Source: Cyclobacteriaceae bacterium
GTDB lineage: Bacteria > Bacteroidota > Bacteroidia > Cytophagales > Cyclobacteriaceae
Assembly: GCA_028285445.1 (NCBI GenBank)
Contig: JANQPQ010000024.1
Coordinates: forward strand, 1 to 64,000
Length of the DNA: 64,000 nucleotides
Direction: 5' to 3'
Numbering within the stretch: the stretch's first letter is position 1; each line of letters begins with the position of its first letter. Positions 9,520-18,234 of this stretch are shown here, one piece after another. A program made the position numbers and the translations under genes. The notes under the pieces were generated by a model. It did not search any database and had not been told where the DNA came from. It saw only the letters and a program-made list of their open reading frames with translations.

Positions 9520-10608
9520 ATGAAATCGAAGATTACAGTATTTCTAATCGTACTCCTGGTGCTGATTGTAGCTATTCTTAGCCAGGCGCAGACTATCCGT
9601 ATCGCCAATAATAATCCTGGTGCAATTGGGGGAGCCAACGTATATACAGGCTCTAATGCAATTAGTGATGCTATAGTTGCCGCATCTGATGGAGATATTA
9701 TTTACATAGTTCCTGGTGGAACCCTGCATCCTGTAACTACAATCAGCAAGGAGGTTTCAGTATTTGGAGTAGGATTGGATCGAATCAACGCTACTGGTGC
9801 TCAAACGCTTTGTGACAGATTTGTTATTTCAGCCGATAACGTGCGTATTTCTGGGATCAATTTTACTACGGCAGCTTCATTTGCCAATGCCATCTTACTT
9901 AGCGGGACCCGTACTAACATAATGGTGGATAATTGCTCCTTTACCAGATTTAGCGGAGAAGCTATAAATGGGTTAATTCTTCAAAACAATATAATGGGAG
10001 AGAATTTTGGTGGCACAGGAGCTCATGTTATAGATATAAGCACGACAGCAACTGGTGTAAGGATTGCTAACAATATTATCTATGGATCAACACAGACATC
10101 AAGCGCTGGTTGGCTTCGAGATCTTAACGGGGCGATGGTCGAGAATAATATTTTTGTTGGGATCATTGGTGGCAGTGCGCAACAGGTATTTTTTAATGTT
10201 ACTAACTGTAATATTAAGAACAACATTTTCTACGCTGTACAACCTACCAATGCTGGACTTTCCTTTATCAACAACACTTTCGAGTACAATATCTCATTCA
10301 ACGCAGCTGTCAATACATTCCCCACCACCAATGGCAATACTTCCTCAAACGACTTAGTAAATGTCGATCCTCTATTTGTAAATCTACCAGTTGGTAATTC
10401 CTACGATTTCAGCTACGATCCTAATCTTCAAGTTGGATCTCCTGGCTTGGGAAGCGGCGAAGCAGGGACCGACAGGGGAGTATTTGGAGGAGGGTCTCCA
10501 CTGGATTTGACATTCACTTCATTACCAACAATACAATCAATCACCATACCACCAACGGTGGCCCAGGGTGATGATTTGATTACAAACGTTAAAGGCAATG
10601 GAAATTAG
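9520..10608 (+). CDS. Exported right-handed beta-helix protein, paralogue 1 of 4
   Basis: About 362 residues from the ATG at 9520 (an in-frame TTG lies 6 bases earlier). A signal peptide (MKSKITVFLIVLLVLIVAIL, then SQAQ) precedes a mature N-terminus TIRIANNNPGAIGG shared with the three following genes. The body is a right-handed parallel beta-helix with repeated short strands ending in N-N-x-I/F (DNCSFTRFSG, LQNNIMGEN, ANNIIYGS, ENNIFVG, KNNIFYA), then NVDPLFVNL and a glycine-rich RGVFGGGSPLD. The last residues are VAQGDDL...NVKGNGN, a tail shared with the paralogues. No catalytic residues of pectate lyases are evident, so a surface or adhesive role is as likely as an enzymatic one. It is the first gene of a five-gene operon. 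Confidence 0.85.
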   Translation: MKSKITVFLIVLLVLIVAILSQAQTIRIANNNPGAIGGANVYTGSNAISDAIVAASDGDIIYIVPGGTLHPVTTISKEVSVFGVGLDRINATGAQTLCDRFVISADNVRISGINFTTAASFANAILLSGTRTNIMVDNCSFTRFSGEAINGLILQNNIMGENFGGTGAHVIDISTTATGVRIANNIIYGSTQTSSAGWLRDLNGAMVENNIFVGIIGGSAQQVFFNVTNCNIKNNIFYAVQPTNAGLSFINNTFEYNISFNAAVNTFPTTNGNTSSNDLVNVDPLFVNLPVGNSYDFSYDPNLQVGSPGLGSGEAGTDRGVFGGGSPLDLTFTSLPTIQSITIPPTVAQGDDLITNVKGNGN

Positions 10609-10636
10609 GACGAACAGTGAAACCCATAGATCTAAT

Positions 10637-11740
10637 ATGCTTACCCTGTTTAGACTAATTCTATTTGGGTCAGTATTCATTTACGTAGGGCTTTCGGGTG
10701 CGAAGGCTCAGACAGTTTACATCGCAAACAATAACCCCCTGGCAGTTGGAGGTACAAACGTATTTACAGGCGCCACAGCCTTAACAGACGCCATTGCTGC
10801 TACCTCAAATGGGGATATTGTTTACGTTGTACCTTCCGGAACTTCTTACGGAGACATAGGAGCCATTTCTACGGAGATTAGCATTTTCGGGGCGGGTCTA
10901 AATCCTGACCAGACGACTCCCGATAATTCGACCATTCAACAGGTAGTAATTGGAGCCTCAAATGTCAGGCTCTCGGGCCTGGTGATTAACAGGGACCCCA
11001 CCGATGGAAGTGCAATTTCTTTTGGAGGCACTTTTGCCAACATAACCATTGACAATTGTCGATTTTCCAGGCTCACTGCCGGCTCAGATTTATCTAACCT
11101 GCTTTTGATGAACAACATCATGGGGGAGGACATTGGGGGATTTGGTCGTGGTACAGTAGTGGTTACTACCGGTACATCTGGGTTGCGGCTAACTAACAAT
11201 ATCATTTATGGATCCAGTCAGGGAGGCGCGAACTCCTCTGCCTGGATGCACGACTTCAACGGTGCTATAGTAGAGCACAATGTATTTATTGGAAATACCA
11301 GTGGCAGCACGCAGAGTGCGTTTTTTGTTGCCACCAATAACAGCTTCAAGAACAATATATTCTATGGATTGAGGCTTAGAACTACTGCCGGCTCTTTTGC
11401 AAACAACACCTTCGAGTATAACATTTCCTTTGGTGCCAGTAACAACACTTTTCCCACTGCAGATGGAAATGTTTCATTAAATAATCTTGAAAACGTAGAC
11501 CCAATTTTTGTCAATATTTCATTTGGTAACTCTTTCGACTTTAGCCAAGATCCAAACCTCCAGGCGGGCTCACCAGGATTGGGGACAGGAGAGGGAGGTA
11601 CGGATCGAGGCGTATTTGGCGGGGCAACTCCGCTTGATTTTACTTTCACTTCTTTACCAACGGTGCAATCTGTGAATATTCCAGCCGCTGTTGCCCAGGG
11701 AGATGATTTGTCTATAAATATTAAAGGAAATGGTAACTAA
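10637..11740 (+). CDS. Exported right-handed beta-helix protein, paralogue 2 of 4
   Basis: The start is set at the ATG at 10637, giving the signal peptide MLTLFRLILFGSVFIYVGLS and then GAKAQ. An ATG at 10598, inside the previous gene, would only add 13 polar residues. The mature N-terminus TVYIANNNPLAVGGTNVFTG, the DAIAATSNGDIVYVVPSG segment, the beta-helix rungs (DNCRFSRL, MNNIMGED, TNNIIYGS, EHNVFIGN, KNNIFYG) and the tail VAQGDDLSINIKGNGN align with paralogue 1 throughout. The protein has about 367 residues. This looks like local tandem duplication; the N- and C-terminal ends are better conserved than the central rungs, which probably present the variable surface. Function beyond an exported beta-helix is not readable. 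Confidence 0.85.
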   Translation: MLTLFRLILFGSVFIYVGLSGAKAQTVYIANNNPLAVGGTNVFTGATALTDAIAATSNGDIVYVVPSGTSYGDIGAISTEISIFGAGLNPDQTTPDNSTIQQVVIGASNVRLSGLVINRDPTDGSAISFGGTFANITIDNCRFSRLTAGSDLSNLLLMNNIMGEDIGGFGRGTVVVTTGTSGLRLTNNIIYGSSQGGANSSAWMHDFNGAIVEHNVFIGNTSGSTQSAFFVATNNSFKNNIFYGLRLRTTAGSFANNTFEYNISFGASNNTFPTADGNVSLNNLENVDPIFVNISFGNSFDFSQDPNLQAGSPGLGTGEGGTDRGVFGGATPLDFTFTSLPTVQSVNIPAAVAQGDDLSINIKGNGN

Positions 11741-11741
11741 G

Positions 11742-12845
11742 ATGATCAAAGCGATTCTTATTAAGGTTGTGTTTACTGCCAAGCATATTTTGCTAGCCAT
11801 GGCCTTTCTTTTTGTGTTGTTGAATGTCTCACATGCCCAGACAGTCTACATCGCAAACAACAACCCAGGAGCGGTTAGCGGCACTAACGTTTTTACCGGA
11901 AGTACCGCATTACCTGATGCCATTGCTGCAGCTTCCGCGGGAGACATAATCTATGTGACCCCATCTGCAAGCTCATATGGCACCATAGATCTTACTAAGG
12001 CCTTAAGCATTTTCGGCGTAGGGTTTAACCCTGATAATAGTGCCGCGATGGTATCGAGAACCGGCAGGATAAATATCAATGCATCCAACTGCCGTATCTC
12101 TGGAATTACAATTAGCTCAGGTAGCCGTATGGCCATTGAATCGTCGGTAAATAATATAATGATTGATAAATCTAGGATTGAACTTGTTGATGCCGATGGA
12201 ACAGGTGTGGTGGTTGGAAATATAATATTTCAGAACAACATCCTTGGAGAAAACAGGCCAGGCACAGCTAATACCAGATCCGTCGATTTTGGTGCAGGTT
12301 CAACCGGAGTGGTAATTAAGAACAACCTAATCTATGGGCCAACCAGTTTAGGTGGTTGGCTTGTTTTGCCTGATGGTACCTCAGTAGAAAACAACGTATT
12401 TATCGGTGCAAATGGCTCCCTTTCAGCATTTCATGAAACAGACAATTGTTCTATCAAGAATAACATATTCATTGGAGTGCAGCCGCATGGAACTAACTCA
12501 TTTACTGGTAACAGCTTCGAGTACAACATTAGTCATGCTACTGGAAATAACGTTTTTTCCACGGCCAACGGCAATACCAGTTTCATGAATTTAGAGGGGC
12601 AGGACCCGATGCTAACCAATATTGATCAGGATAAGGTTTTGGATTTTAGTGAAGACCCAACACCATTGGCTGGATCTCCCGCTTTAGGAAACGGCGAGGG
12701 AGGAATTGATATCGGCGTGCTGGGAGGACCTACGCCGTATGACTTAACCGGTACATCCCTGCCATTAATTCAGAATCTCATAATACCCAGTTCAGTAGCC
12801 CAAGGAGATGATTTAAACATAAACATCAGGGGAAGAGGTAACTAA
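11742..12845 (+). CDS. Exported right-handed beta-helix protein, paralogue 3 of 4
   Basis: The ATG at 11742 follows the previous stop codon by one base, so translation is coupled. The leader is long (MIKAILIKVVFTAKHILLAM, then AFLFVLLNVSHAQ). Mature TVYIANNNPGAVSGTNVFTG is again shared with the neighbours. The rungs (FQNNILGEN, KNNLIYGP, ENNVFIGA, KNNIFIGV, EYNISHAT) and the tail VAQGDDLNINIRGRGN follow the common plan, with the VNLP-type segment replaced by TNIDQDKVLDFSEDP. The protein has about 367 residues. By eye it is the paralogue with the most divergent middle of the first three. Confidence 0.85.
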   Translation: MIKAILIKVVFTAKHILLAMAFLFVLLNVSHAQTVYIANNNPGAVSGTNVFTGSTALPDAIAAASAGDIIYVTPSASSYGTIDLTKALSIFGVGFNPDNSAAMVSRTGRININASNCRISGITISSGSRMAIESSVNNIMIDKSRIELVDADGTGVVVGNIIFQNNILGENRPGTANTRSVDFGAGSTGVVIKNNLIYGPTSLGGWLVLPDGTSVENNVFIGANGSLSAFHETDNCSIKNNIFIGVQPHGTNSFTGNSFEYNISHATGNNVFSTANGNTSFMNLEGQDPMLTNIDQDKVLDFSEDPTPLAGSPALGNGEGGIDIGVLGGPTPYDLTGTSLPLIQNLIIPSSVAQGDDLNINIRGRGN

Positions 12846-12869
12846 TTCCTCCTAAAAAGAAAAAAGGAA

Positions 12870-13970
12870 ATGAACCCAAGACAACCACGAAGTCCGCATT
12901 GGAAAGTTCTATTAACTGCAGTAGGTGTGTTATTTACTTTCTATGCCGCGAATTCTCAAACTATATACATTGCCAACAACAACCCTGGCGCTGTTGGAGG
13001 TACCAATGTTTTTACTGGAGGAACTGCCTTCAATGATGCAATTGCCGCAGCCAGCAATGGCGATATTATATATGTTGTTCCCTCACCAAACAACTACGGC
13101 GATATTGGAGTAAACAAATCAGTAACGATCTATGGTGGCGGCTTCAACCCTGATAAGGACAACGCCCTGTTCTCAATGGTAGGAGTAACCAGGATCGATA
13201 TTTTTTCTTCCAACGTCCGCCTATCGGGGCTTACGATCTCGGGCATAACCTATTTAAACGGTGCTATTAACAACGTGATGTTTGACGAGTGTGTAATAAG
13301 ACAAGTTGTGAATAATGGAGGTGCATCGCAGGGCAATATTATGTTCCAGAGAAATATAATCGGGCAAGGCATCGCCATGGGTCAGTATGTAATGAATATG
13401 GGCGTGGTTAGCTCAGGTATAGTAATCTCAAATAACATTATCTACACCAATCAAAGCACAAGCTTTGGTTTGATCAATACCTCTAATGGTACCACAGTGG
13501 AGAACAACATCTTCATTGGCCACGTGGCTGGTTCAAATACCAAGGCTTTCGATAATTTCAACAACGGCACGATCAAGAACAATATATTCTTTGGTATTGA
13601 ACCCAATAGCATAGGCAACGGTACTTTCCTAAATAACAATTTGGAATTCAATCTGAGTTTTGGGGCTGCTAATAACACTTTCCCAACTGGCAATGGAAAT
13701 ACGTCTGTCAATAACATTGAGAATTCCGATCCACTTTTCGTCAATCTTCCGTACGCCACCGCCTACGTTTTTACCAACGACCCAAGCCTTCAGGTTGGCT
13801 CAATGGCTATTGGCAATGGAGAGTCTGGAATAGACATGGGCGCTTTGGGAGGTGGTGCTCCTTTTGATGTGGAAGGGACGCCACTGCCATTGGTGCAAGT
13901 GCTGGACCTACCGCCAACCATTGCCCAGGGCAAAGATTTACCTGTGAATATTAAAGGAAAAGGAAATTGA
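12870..13970 (+). CDS. Exported right-handed beta-helix protein, paralogue 4 of 4
   Basis: 366 residues, starting at ATG 12870 behind an unusually good Shine-Dalgarno-like AAAGGA. A charged leader (MNPRQPRSPHWK) and a hydrophobic core (VLLTAVGVLFTFYAANS) end at Q, followed by TIYIANNNPGAVGGTNVFTG. The rungs (FQRNIIGQG, SNNIIYTN, ENNIFIGH, KNNIFFGI) and the C-terminal tail IAQGKDLPVNIKGKGN match its three upstream relatives. It is separated from paralogue 3 by 24 bases and from the large T9SS protein gene by 57 bases. The shared tail is discussed in the findings. Confidence 0.85.
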   Translation: MNPRQPRSPHWKVLLTAVGVLFTFYAANSQTIYIANNNPGAVGGTNVFTGGTAFNDAIAAASNGDIIYVVPSPNNYGDIGVNKSVTIYGGGFNPDKDNALFSMVGVTRIDIFSSNVRLSGLTISGITYLNGAINNVMFDECVIRQVVNNGGASQGNIMFQRNIIGQGIAMGQYVMNMGVVSSGIVISNNIIYTNQSTSFGLINTSNGTTVENNIFIGHVAGSNTKAFDNFNNGTIKNNIFFGIEPNSIGNGTFLNNNLEFNLSFGAANNTFPTGNGNTSVNNIENSDPLFVNLPYATAYVFTNDPSLQVGSMAIGNGESGIDMGALGGGAPFDVEGTPLPLVQVLDLPPTIAQGKDLPVNIKGKGN

Positions 13971-13974
13971 GGTT

Positions 13975-14028
13975 AATGACCAATAGACTAAATAAGTCAA
14001 ACAATGACCAATAGACCAATGACCAATA
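13975..14028 (+). repeat. Three short direct repeats at the start of the T9SS protein gene
   Basis: AATGACCAATA occurs at 13975, 14003 and 14018; the first two copies extend to the 14-mer AATGACCAATAGAC. The copies carry alternative in-frame ATGs (14004, 14019) just before the likely start at 14028. Confidence 0.7.
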
Positions 14029-17000
14029 TGCTAAAAATATGGACAAAGAATTGTCTTAAGAGGTTATTGGGTGTGCTATTGCTATCAGGAGCTTCCTTGA
14101 CTCATTACGCCCAATCCAATCTAACCCAGGCTGAATATTTCTTTGATAGTGATCCTGGTGTAGGAGCTGCAACCGCAGTAACTGCCTTTGGAGCGGCTAC
14201 AACAATAGACATTAACGAGATGATTGATGTCAGTTCATTATCAGTTGGAATGCACACGTTGGGTATTCGGGTTATGGATGATAACCTGATTTGGAGTATG
14301 ACCGAATACGTACCGGTTTTTGTCACGTTGGCTAGTGCTATGGTGGTTTCAAATATTACTGAAGCAGAATACTTCTTTGGCGCAGATCCGGGCCTGGGTC
14401 TGGGAACTGCAATATCTGTCAGCACAAGTCAAAGTATTGATATCACCGATATGCTGTCAACTGCAGCGCTATCTTTTGGTATGCACACTTTAAGCATCAG
14501 AATAAAGAATGAATTTGATGAATGGAGTATTGCTGAAACTGTCCCCGTGTTTGTAACAGCTTCAAGCGCATTGGTTATATCGGATATTGATCAGGCTGAA
14601 TACTTCTTTGATTCAGACCCTGGAATAGGAGCTGGCACGCCAATTACTTTAACTGCAACACCTAATCTCGATATCAACGAATTGATCTCTACTGCTGCCT
14701 TAAGCATTGGCATGCACACCTTTAATATTCGCATTCGTACCGCTGCAGGCGAGTGGAGCATACCAGAAACCATTCCGGTTTTTGTAGACCAGAATAACCA
14801 GATTACGCAGTTCGAATATTTCTATGACACTGATCCTGGTTCCGGAGCTGGAACTAATGTACCCATTGCTCCACCTACAAATAGTCTTGACGCCAATTTC
14901 GACTTATCAACGGCCAGTTTAGGATTAGGCTCACATACCCTGGGCATAAGATTGGCCGGGGCAAATAATATTTGGGGTATTACGGAATATATCACCTTTA
15001 CCATTTGTGATGGTGCCATAGCCGACTTCTCCGCCATTACGACCTGTGTGGGCGATGTAACTAATTTTTCAGACCTCTCTATGAATGTGCTGGGCGGAGA
15101 TACTTATAGCTGGGACTTCGACGGAGACTTAACTGAGGATGATAATACGGTGGGTAGTACAAGTTTTACCTATCCTTCAACTGGTAGCTATATGGCTACA
15201 CTTACCGTTGATCGTGCCGGCTGTGCCAGTACACAAACTGTGCAGGTTGATGTGGTGGATCCACCTACAGCCAACGCAGGCAGCAATTTTGCCATTTGCG
15301 AAGGTGACGTTGCAAACCTTACTGCAATTATAGGTGGATCGGCCACAGGTGGCACCTGGACAACATCCGGAACGGGTACGTTTGACGACCCCAATCTTCT
15401 CACTCCAACCTACACACCGGCTGGGGGAGAGACAGGCACTATTACCATGACCTTTACTTCTACAGCGGCTGGTACGTGCGTTGCCGCAGTAAGCAATGTC
15501 GATGTCACCATCGATCCGGTGGCAACAGCCACCGCAGGTGTCGACCAGACAATTTGCGAAAGTGATGTGGTGAATTTGTCGGGACTAATAGGAGGGTCAG
15601 CAACAACTTCTTCATGGTCCACTTCAGGTGACGGAACTTTTGATGATAACACCATCCTTAATGCTGTTTACACCCCGGGCACTGCCGATATTAGCTCTGG
15701 TACTATAACGCTTACGCTTACTACAGATGATCCGGCCGGTGCTTGTGTAGCTGCCAGCTCGCAATTGACAATCACCATTGACAATGCTGCTACTGCAAAT
15801 GCTGGTTCTGATTTCTTTATCTGTACCAGTGATGTGGCACTACTAAATGGTAGTATTAGCGGCCTTGCCACTACCTCTAGTTGGAGCACTTCGGGAGATG
15901 GAAGCTTTGATAATGCCGCAAGTCTAAACGCTACTTACACGCCCGGAGCGGCTGATGTTAGTGCCGGTTCGGTACTGCTTACTCTTACCACTGATGATCC
16001 TCCGGGCACCTGTGTGGCTGGTGTATCAACCATTACTGTCAGTATCAGTAACGAGGCTTCGGCAACCGCTGGGCCAGATCAATCTGTTTGCGAAACTGAT
16101 TTGGTAATTCTTGCTGGCGCATTAGGAGGGTCCTCAACTATTGGCACCTGGACCACTGGAGGTGATGGTAGCTTTGATGATGTAAATAATCTTGCGGCCA
16201 CCTATACACCAGGTGCAGGTGATATTTCAGGTGGAACAGTAACGCTGACCTTAACGCCAAATGACCCCTTATCCTGTGGAACAATTACAACTGATCAGGT
16301 AGTGATTACCCTGGATGCCGCTGCCATTGCAGATGCCGGCACCAATCAGAGCATTTGCCCTGGTGATCCCGTGAATCTAAGTGGTACTGCCACTGGACTG
16401 AGTTCTGTCTGGACGACTACAGGCACTGGCACTTTCGATGATGCTACCAACCTTAATGCCATTTATACCCCAAGTGCAGCCGACCAATCAGCCGGCACTT
16501 TCGATCTTACTTTATCTGTAACTGCAAGTGGTGCATGCCCGGTTGCTACCAGTGCAATTACTGTAAATGTGGGGCAGCCCGTAGACATTATCCAGCAAAA
16601 TATAAGTCTGGAAGTTCAACAAACTGTTAATGTATTGGTTACTAGTGGCGGCTCATTTGGTGCTAATGATGTGCTTACAACTTCCATATTACAAACTCCT
16701 GCCAAGGGTACTGCTACTATCTTGAATGATGGTACGATAGACTACGTAGCCACCCAAGGGAATATTGGTGCTGATAGCTTTGAATTTGAAGTGTGTAATC
16801 AATGTGGTATCTGCGATCAGGACTTTGTTATTGTGGATATTTTAAATAGTGCGCCAACTATCAGCACGCAGCCAGTTACCGCTCCACCTAGAAACATGGT
16901 TAGCATTGATCTAAATCCAGCCATATTCGACTTGAATGACAACGTAGACTTCTCAACTTTAACTGTACTTGTACAGCCTGCAAGTGGAGCTTCTGCCAGC

Positions 17001-17417
17001 ATTGATGCCTCGAACAATCTCACAGTAGACTATACCAACGTGTTCTTTACCGGTCAAGATCAATTGACGCTTGAAGTTTGCGACTTTTCTGGAGCATGTG
17101 CCAGCGCCATTGTAGATATACTTATCACCGAGACTGACATTATAGTCTATAATGCGGTATCCCCAAATGGAGATGGAGCCCATGATTTTCTGGAGGTTGT
17201 GAACATTGAGTTCTTTCCGAACAACAGCATTCAGATCTTTAATCGATGGGGTGATGTAGTTTATGCCACCGAGGGCTACGATAATCTCAATACCATCTTT
17301 ACCGGAATTGCCAATAAGGGAAGCTCAGGGGAATTACCCACTGGTACATACTACTACAGCATTGATCTAAATAATAGTTCTGAGGTTAAATCGGGCTTTT
17401 TTATGCTCAGCAGGTAA
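14028..17417 (+). CDS. Large T9SS-exported surface protein with PKD and SprB-like repeats and type-B sorting domain
   Basis: About 1,129 residues from the ATG at 14028, which gives a normal leader (MLKIWTKNCLKRLLGVLLLS, then GASLTHYAQ). Upstream ATGs at 14004 and 14019 lie in short repeats. Four N-terminal repeats of about 78 residues begin AEYFFDSDPGxGxGT. A PKD-type domain follows (FSAITTCVGDVTNFSD, YSWDFDGD), then five tandem repeats of about 88 residues of the AxAGxDQxIC...LxGxIGGSATxxxWxTSGxGxFDD type, related to SprB-like adhesin repeats. Two cadherin-like domains include CNQCGIC. The C-terminal CHU_C/TIGR04131 domain (NAVSPNGDGAHDF, IQIFNRWGDVVY, LPTGTYYYSIDL, GFFMLSR) directs type IX secretion and surface attachment. 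It closes the beta-helix operon and is probably an adhesin or matrix protein. Confidence 0.9.
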   Translation: MLKIWTKNCLKRLLGVLLLSGASLTHYAQSNLTQAEYFFDSDPGVGAATAVTAFGAATTIDINEMIDVSSLSVGMHTLGIRVMDDNLIWSMTEYVPVFVTLASAMVVSNITEAEYFFGADPGLGLGTAISVSTSQSIDITDMLSTAALSFGMHTLSIRIKNEFDEWSIAETVPVFVTASSALVISDIDQAEYFFDSDPGIGAGTPITLTATPNLDINELISTAALSIGMHTFNIRIRTAAGEWSIPETIPVFVDQNNQITQFEYFYDTDPGSGAGTNVPIAPPTNSLDANFDLSTASLGLGSHTLGIRLAGANNIWGITEYITFTICDGAIADFSAITTCVGDVTNFSDLSMNVLGGDTYSWDFDGDLTEDDNTVGSTSFTYPSTGSYMATLTVDRAGCASTQTVQVDVVDPPTANAGSNFAICEGDVANLTAIIGGSATGGTWTTSGTGTFDDPNLLTPTYTPAGGETGTITMTFTSTAAGTCVAAVSNVDVTIDPVATATAGVDQTICESDVVNLSGLIGGSATTSSWSTSGDGTFDDNTILNAVYTPGTADISSGTITLTLTTDDPAGACVAASSQLTITIDNAATANAGSDFFICTSDVALLNGSISGLATTSSWSTSGDGSFDNAASLNATYTPGAADVSAGSVLLTLTTDDPPGTCVAGVSTITVSISNEASATAGPDQSVCETDLVILAGALGGSSTIGTWTTGGDGSFDDVNNLAATYTPGAGDISGGTVTLTLTPNDPLSCGTITTDQVVITLDAAAIADAGTNQSICPGDPVNLSGTATGLSSVWTTTGTGTFDDATNLNAIYTPSAADQSAGTFDLTLSVTASGACPVATSAITVNVGQPVDIIQQNISLEVQQTVNVLVTSGGSFGANDVLTTSILQTPAKGTATILNDGTIDYVATQGNIGADSFEFEVCNQCGICDQDFVIVDILNSAPTISTQPVTAPPRNMVSIDLNPAIFDLNDNVDFSTLTVLVQPASGASASIDASNNLTVDYTNVFFTGQDQLTLEVCDFSGACASAIVDILITETDIIVYNAVSPNGDGAHDFLEVVNIEFFPNNSIQIFNRWGDVVYATEGYDNLNTIFTGIANKGSSGELPTGTYYYSIDLNNSSEVKSGFFMLSR

Positions 17418-17482
17418 TCCAGATCAAAATTCCCTGCTATTGCATCACATCCAATTACAAAACCTGCTATATTTAACATACT

Positions 17483-17518
17483 AAGCCACAAGTGAGGAAT
17501 CACGCGTGGCTTTTTTTG
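17483..17518 (+). terminator. Rho-independent terminator of the surface-protein operon
   Basis: AAGCCAC (17483-17489) pairs with GTGGCTT (17506-17512) around a 16-base loop, and the stem runs straight into seven Ts (17511-17517). It lies 66 bases after the stop codon of the T9SS protein. Confidence 0.8.
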
Positions 17519-17595
17519 TGCTTACGGAATAAATACCAATGGCATAAGTGTATGGTCAGGATTAAATAACTCCTAAGTGTATAAATAGAACAAAA

Positions 17596-18234
17596 ATGAA
17601 AGCAATGAAATCTCGTAATATTCAAATCTTTGGGCTATCACTGCTTGTAGCACTCGTAAGTATAGCCGTCACCTTGTTGTTAACGGCAGCAAAATCTGGA
17701 AGAGAAATTCGGAGTTTTCTGATAGAAAGTCCGGTTGATTTGGACCAGGGTTGGTACCCGCATCAATTGGGTAACTATTGGATTAACCGTGATTTTATCC
17801 CTTGCGATCCTCACAATATGACTTGGTATTGGGAGGTGGTGGAGGTGAGGCCCACAGATTCAGCTAATTTTTTCCTTGTAGAGAAGTACCTTAACCCCTG
17901 CGATTCTACTGAGAATAAAACCTACAGAGAGTGGTTTGCTTATACCAATGACCATAAACTCTATATGGTTAACGACAAATTTGAATACTATGATCTGGAA
18001 GCAGATTTTGGCTTAGAAGAAGGACAATCATTTATTCGGCAGGGGCTTAGATATACACTCATTAAACGAACGGAGAATAAGATGGTGTTTGAATATGATC
18101 TCTACCATGATGATACATACACCTTCAGGTTTGAAAAAGGCATAGGCCGCGATCTGGCCTGGGAGGAAGTACAAATTGCCGGCGTGAAATACGGAAAAGA
18201 TAAGTACAGGCAATGGAATCGCTTGGAAAAATAG
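17596..18234 (+). CDS. Membrane-anchored extracytoplasmic protein, unknown
   Basis: 212 residues. A basic start (MKAMKSRNIQ) and a hydrophobic stretch at about 11-31 (IFGLSLLVALVSIAVTLLLTA) form a signal anchor without an obvious cleavage site. The rest is rich in Trp, Tyr and Asp (WYPHQLGNYWINRDFIPCD, TWYWEVVEV, YREWFAY) and looks like a beta-rich domain of the kind found in unannotated Bacteroidota lipoproteins. There are two cysteines (in FIPCD and LNPCD). It overlaps the downstream cytochrome c peroxidase gene by 22 bases, so the two are cotranscribed and may act together in the periplasm. I do not recognise the family. Confidence 0.75.
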   Translation: MKAMKSRNIQIFGLSLLVALVSIAVTLLLTAAKSGREIRSFLIESPVDLDQGWYPHQLGNYWINRDFIPCDPHNMTWYWEVVEVRPTDSANFFLVEKYLNPCDSTENKTYREWFAYTNDHKLYMVNDKFEYYDLEADFGLEEGQSFIRQGLRYTLIKRTENKMVFEYDLYHDDTYTFRFEKGIGRDLAWEEVQIAGVKYGKDKYRQWNRLEK

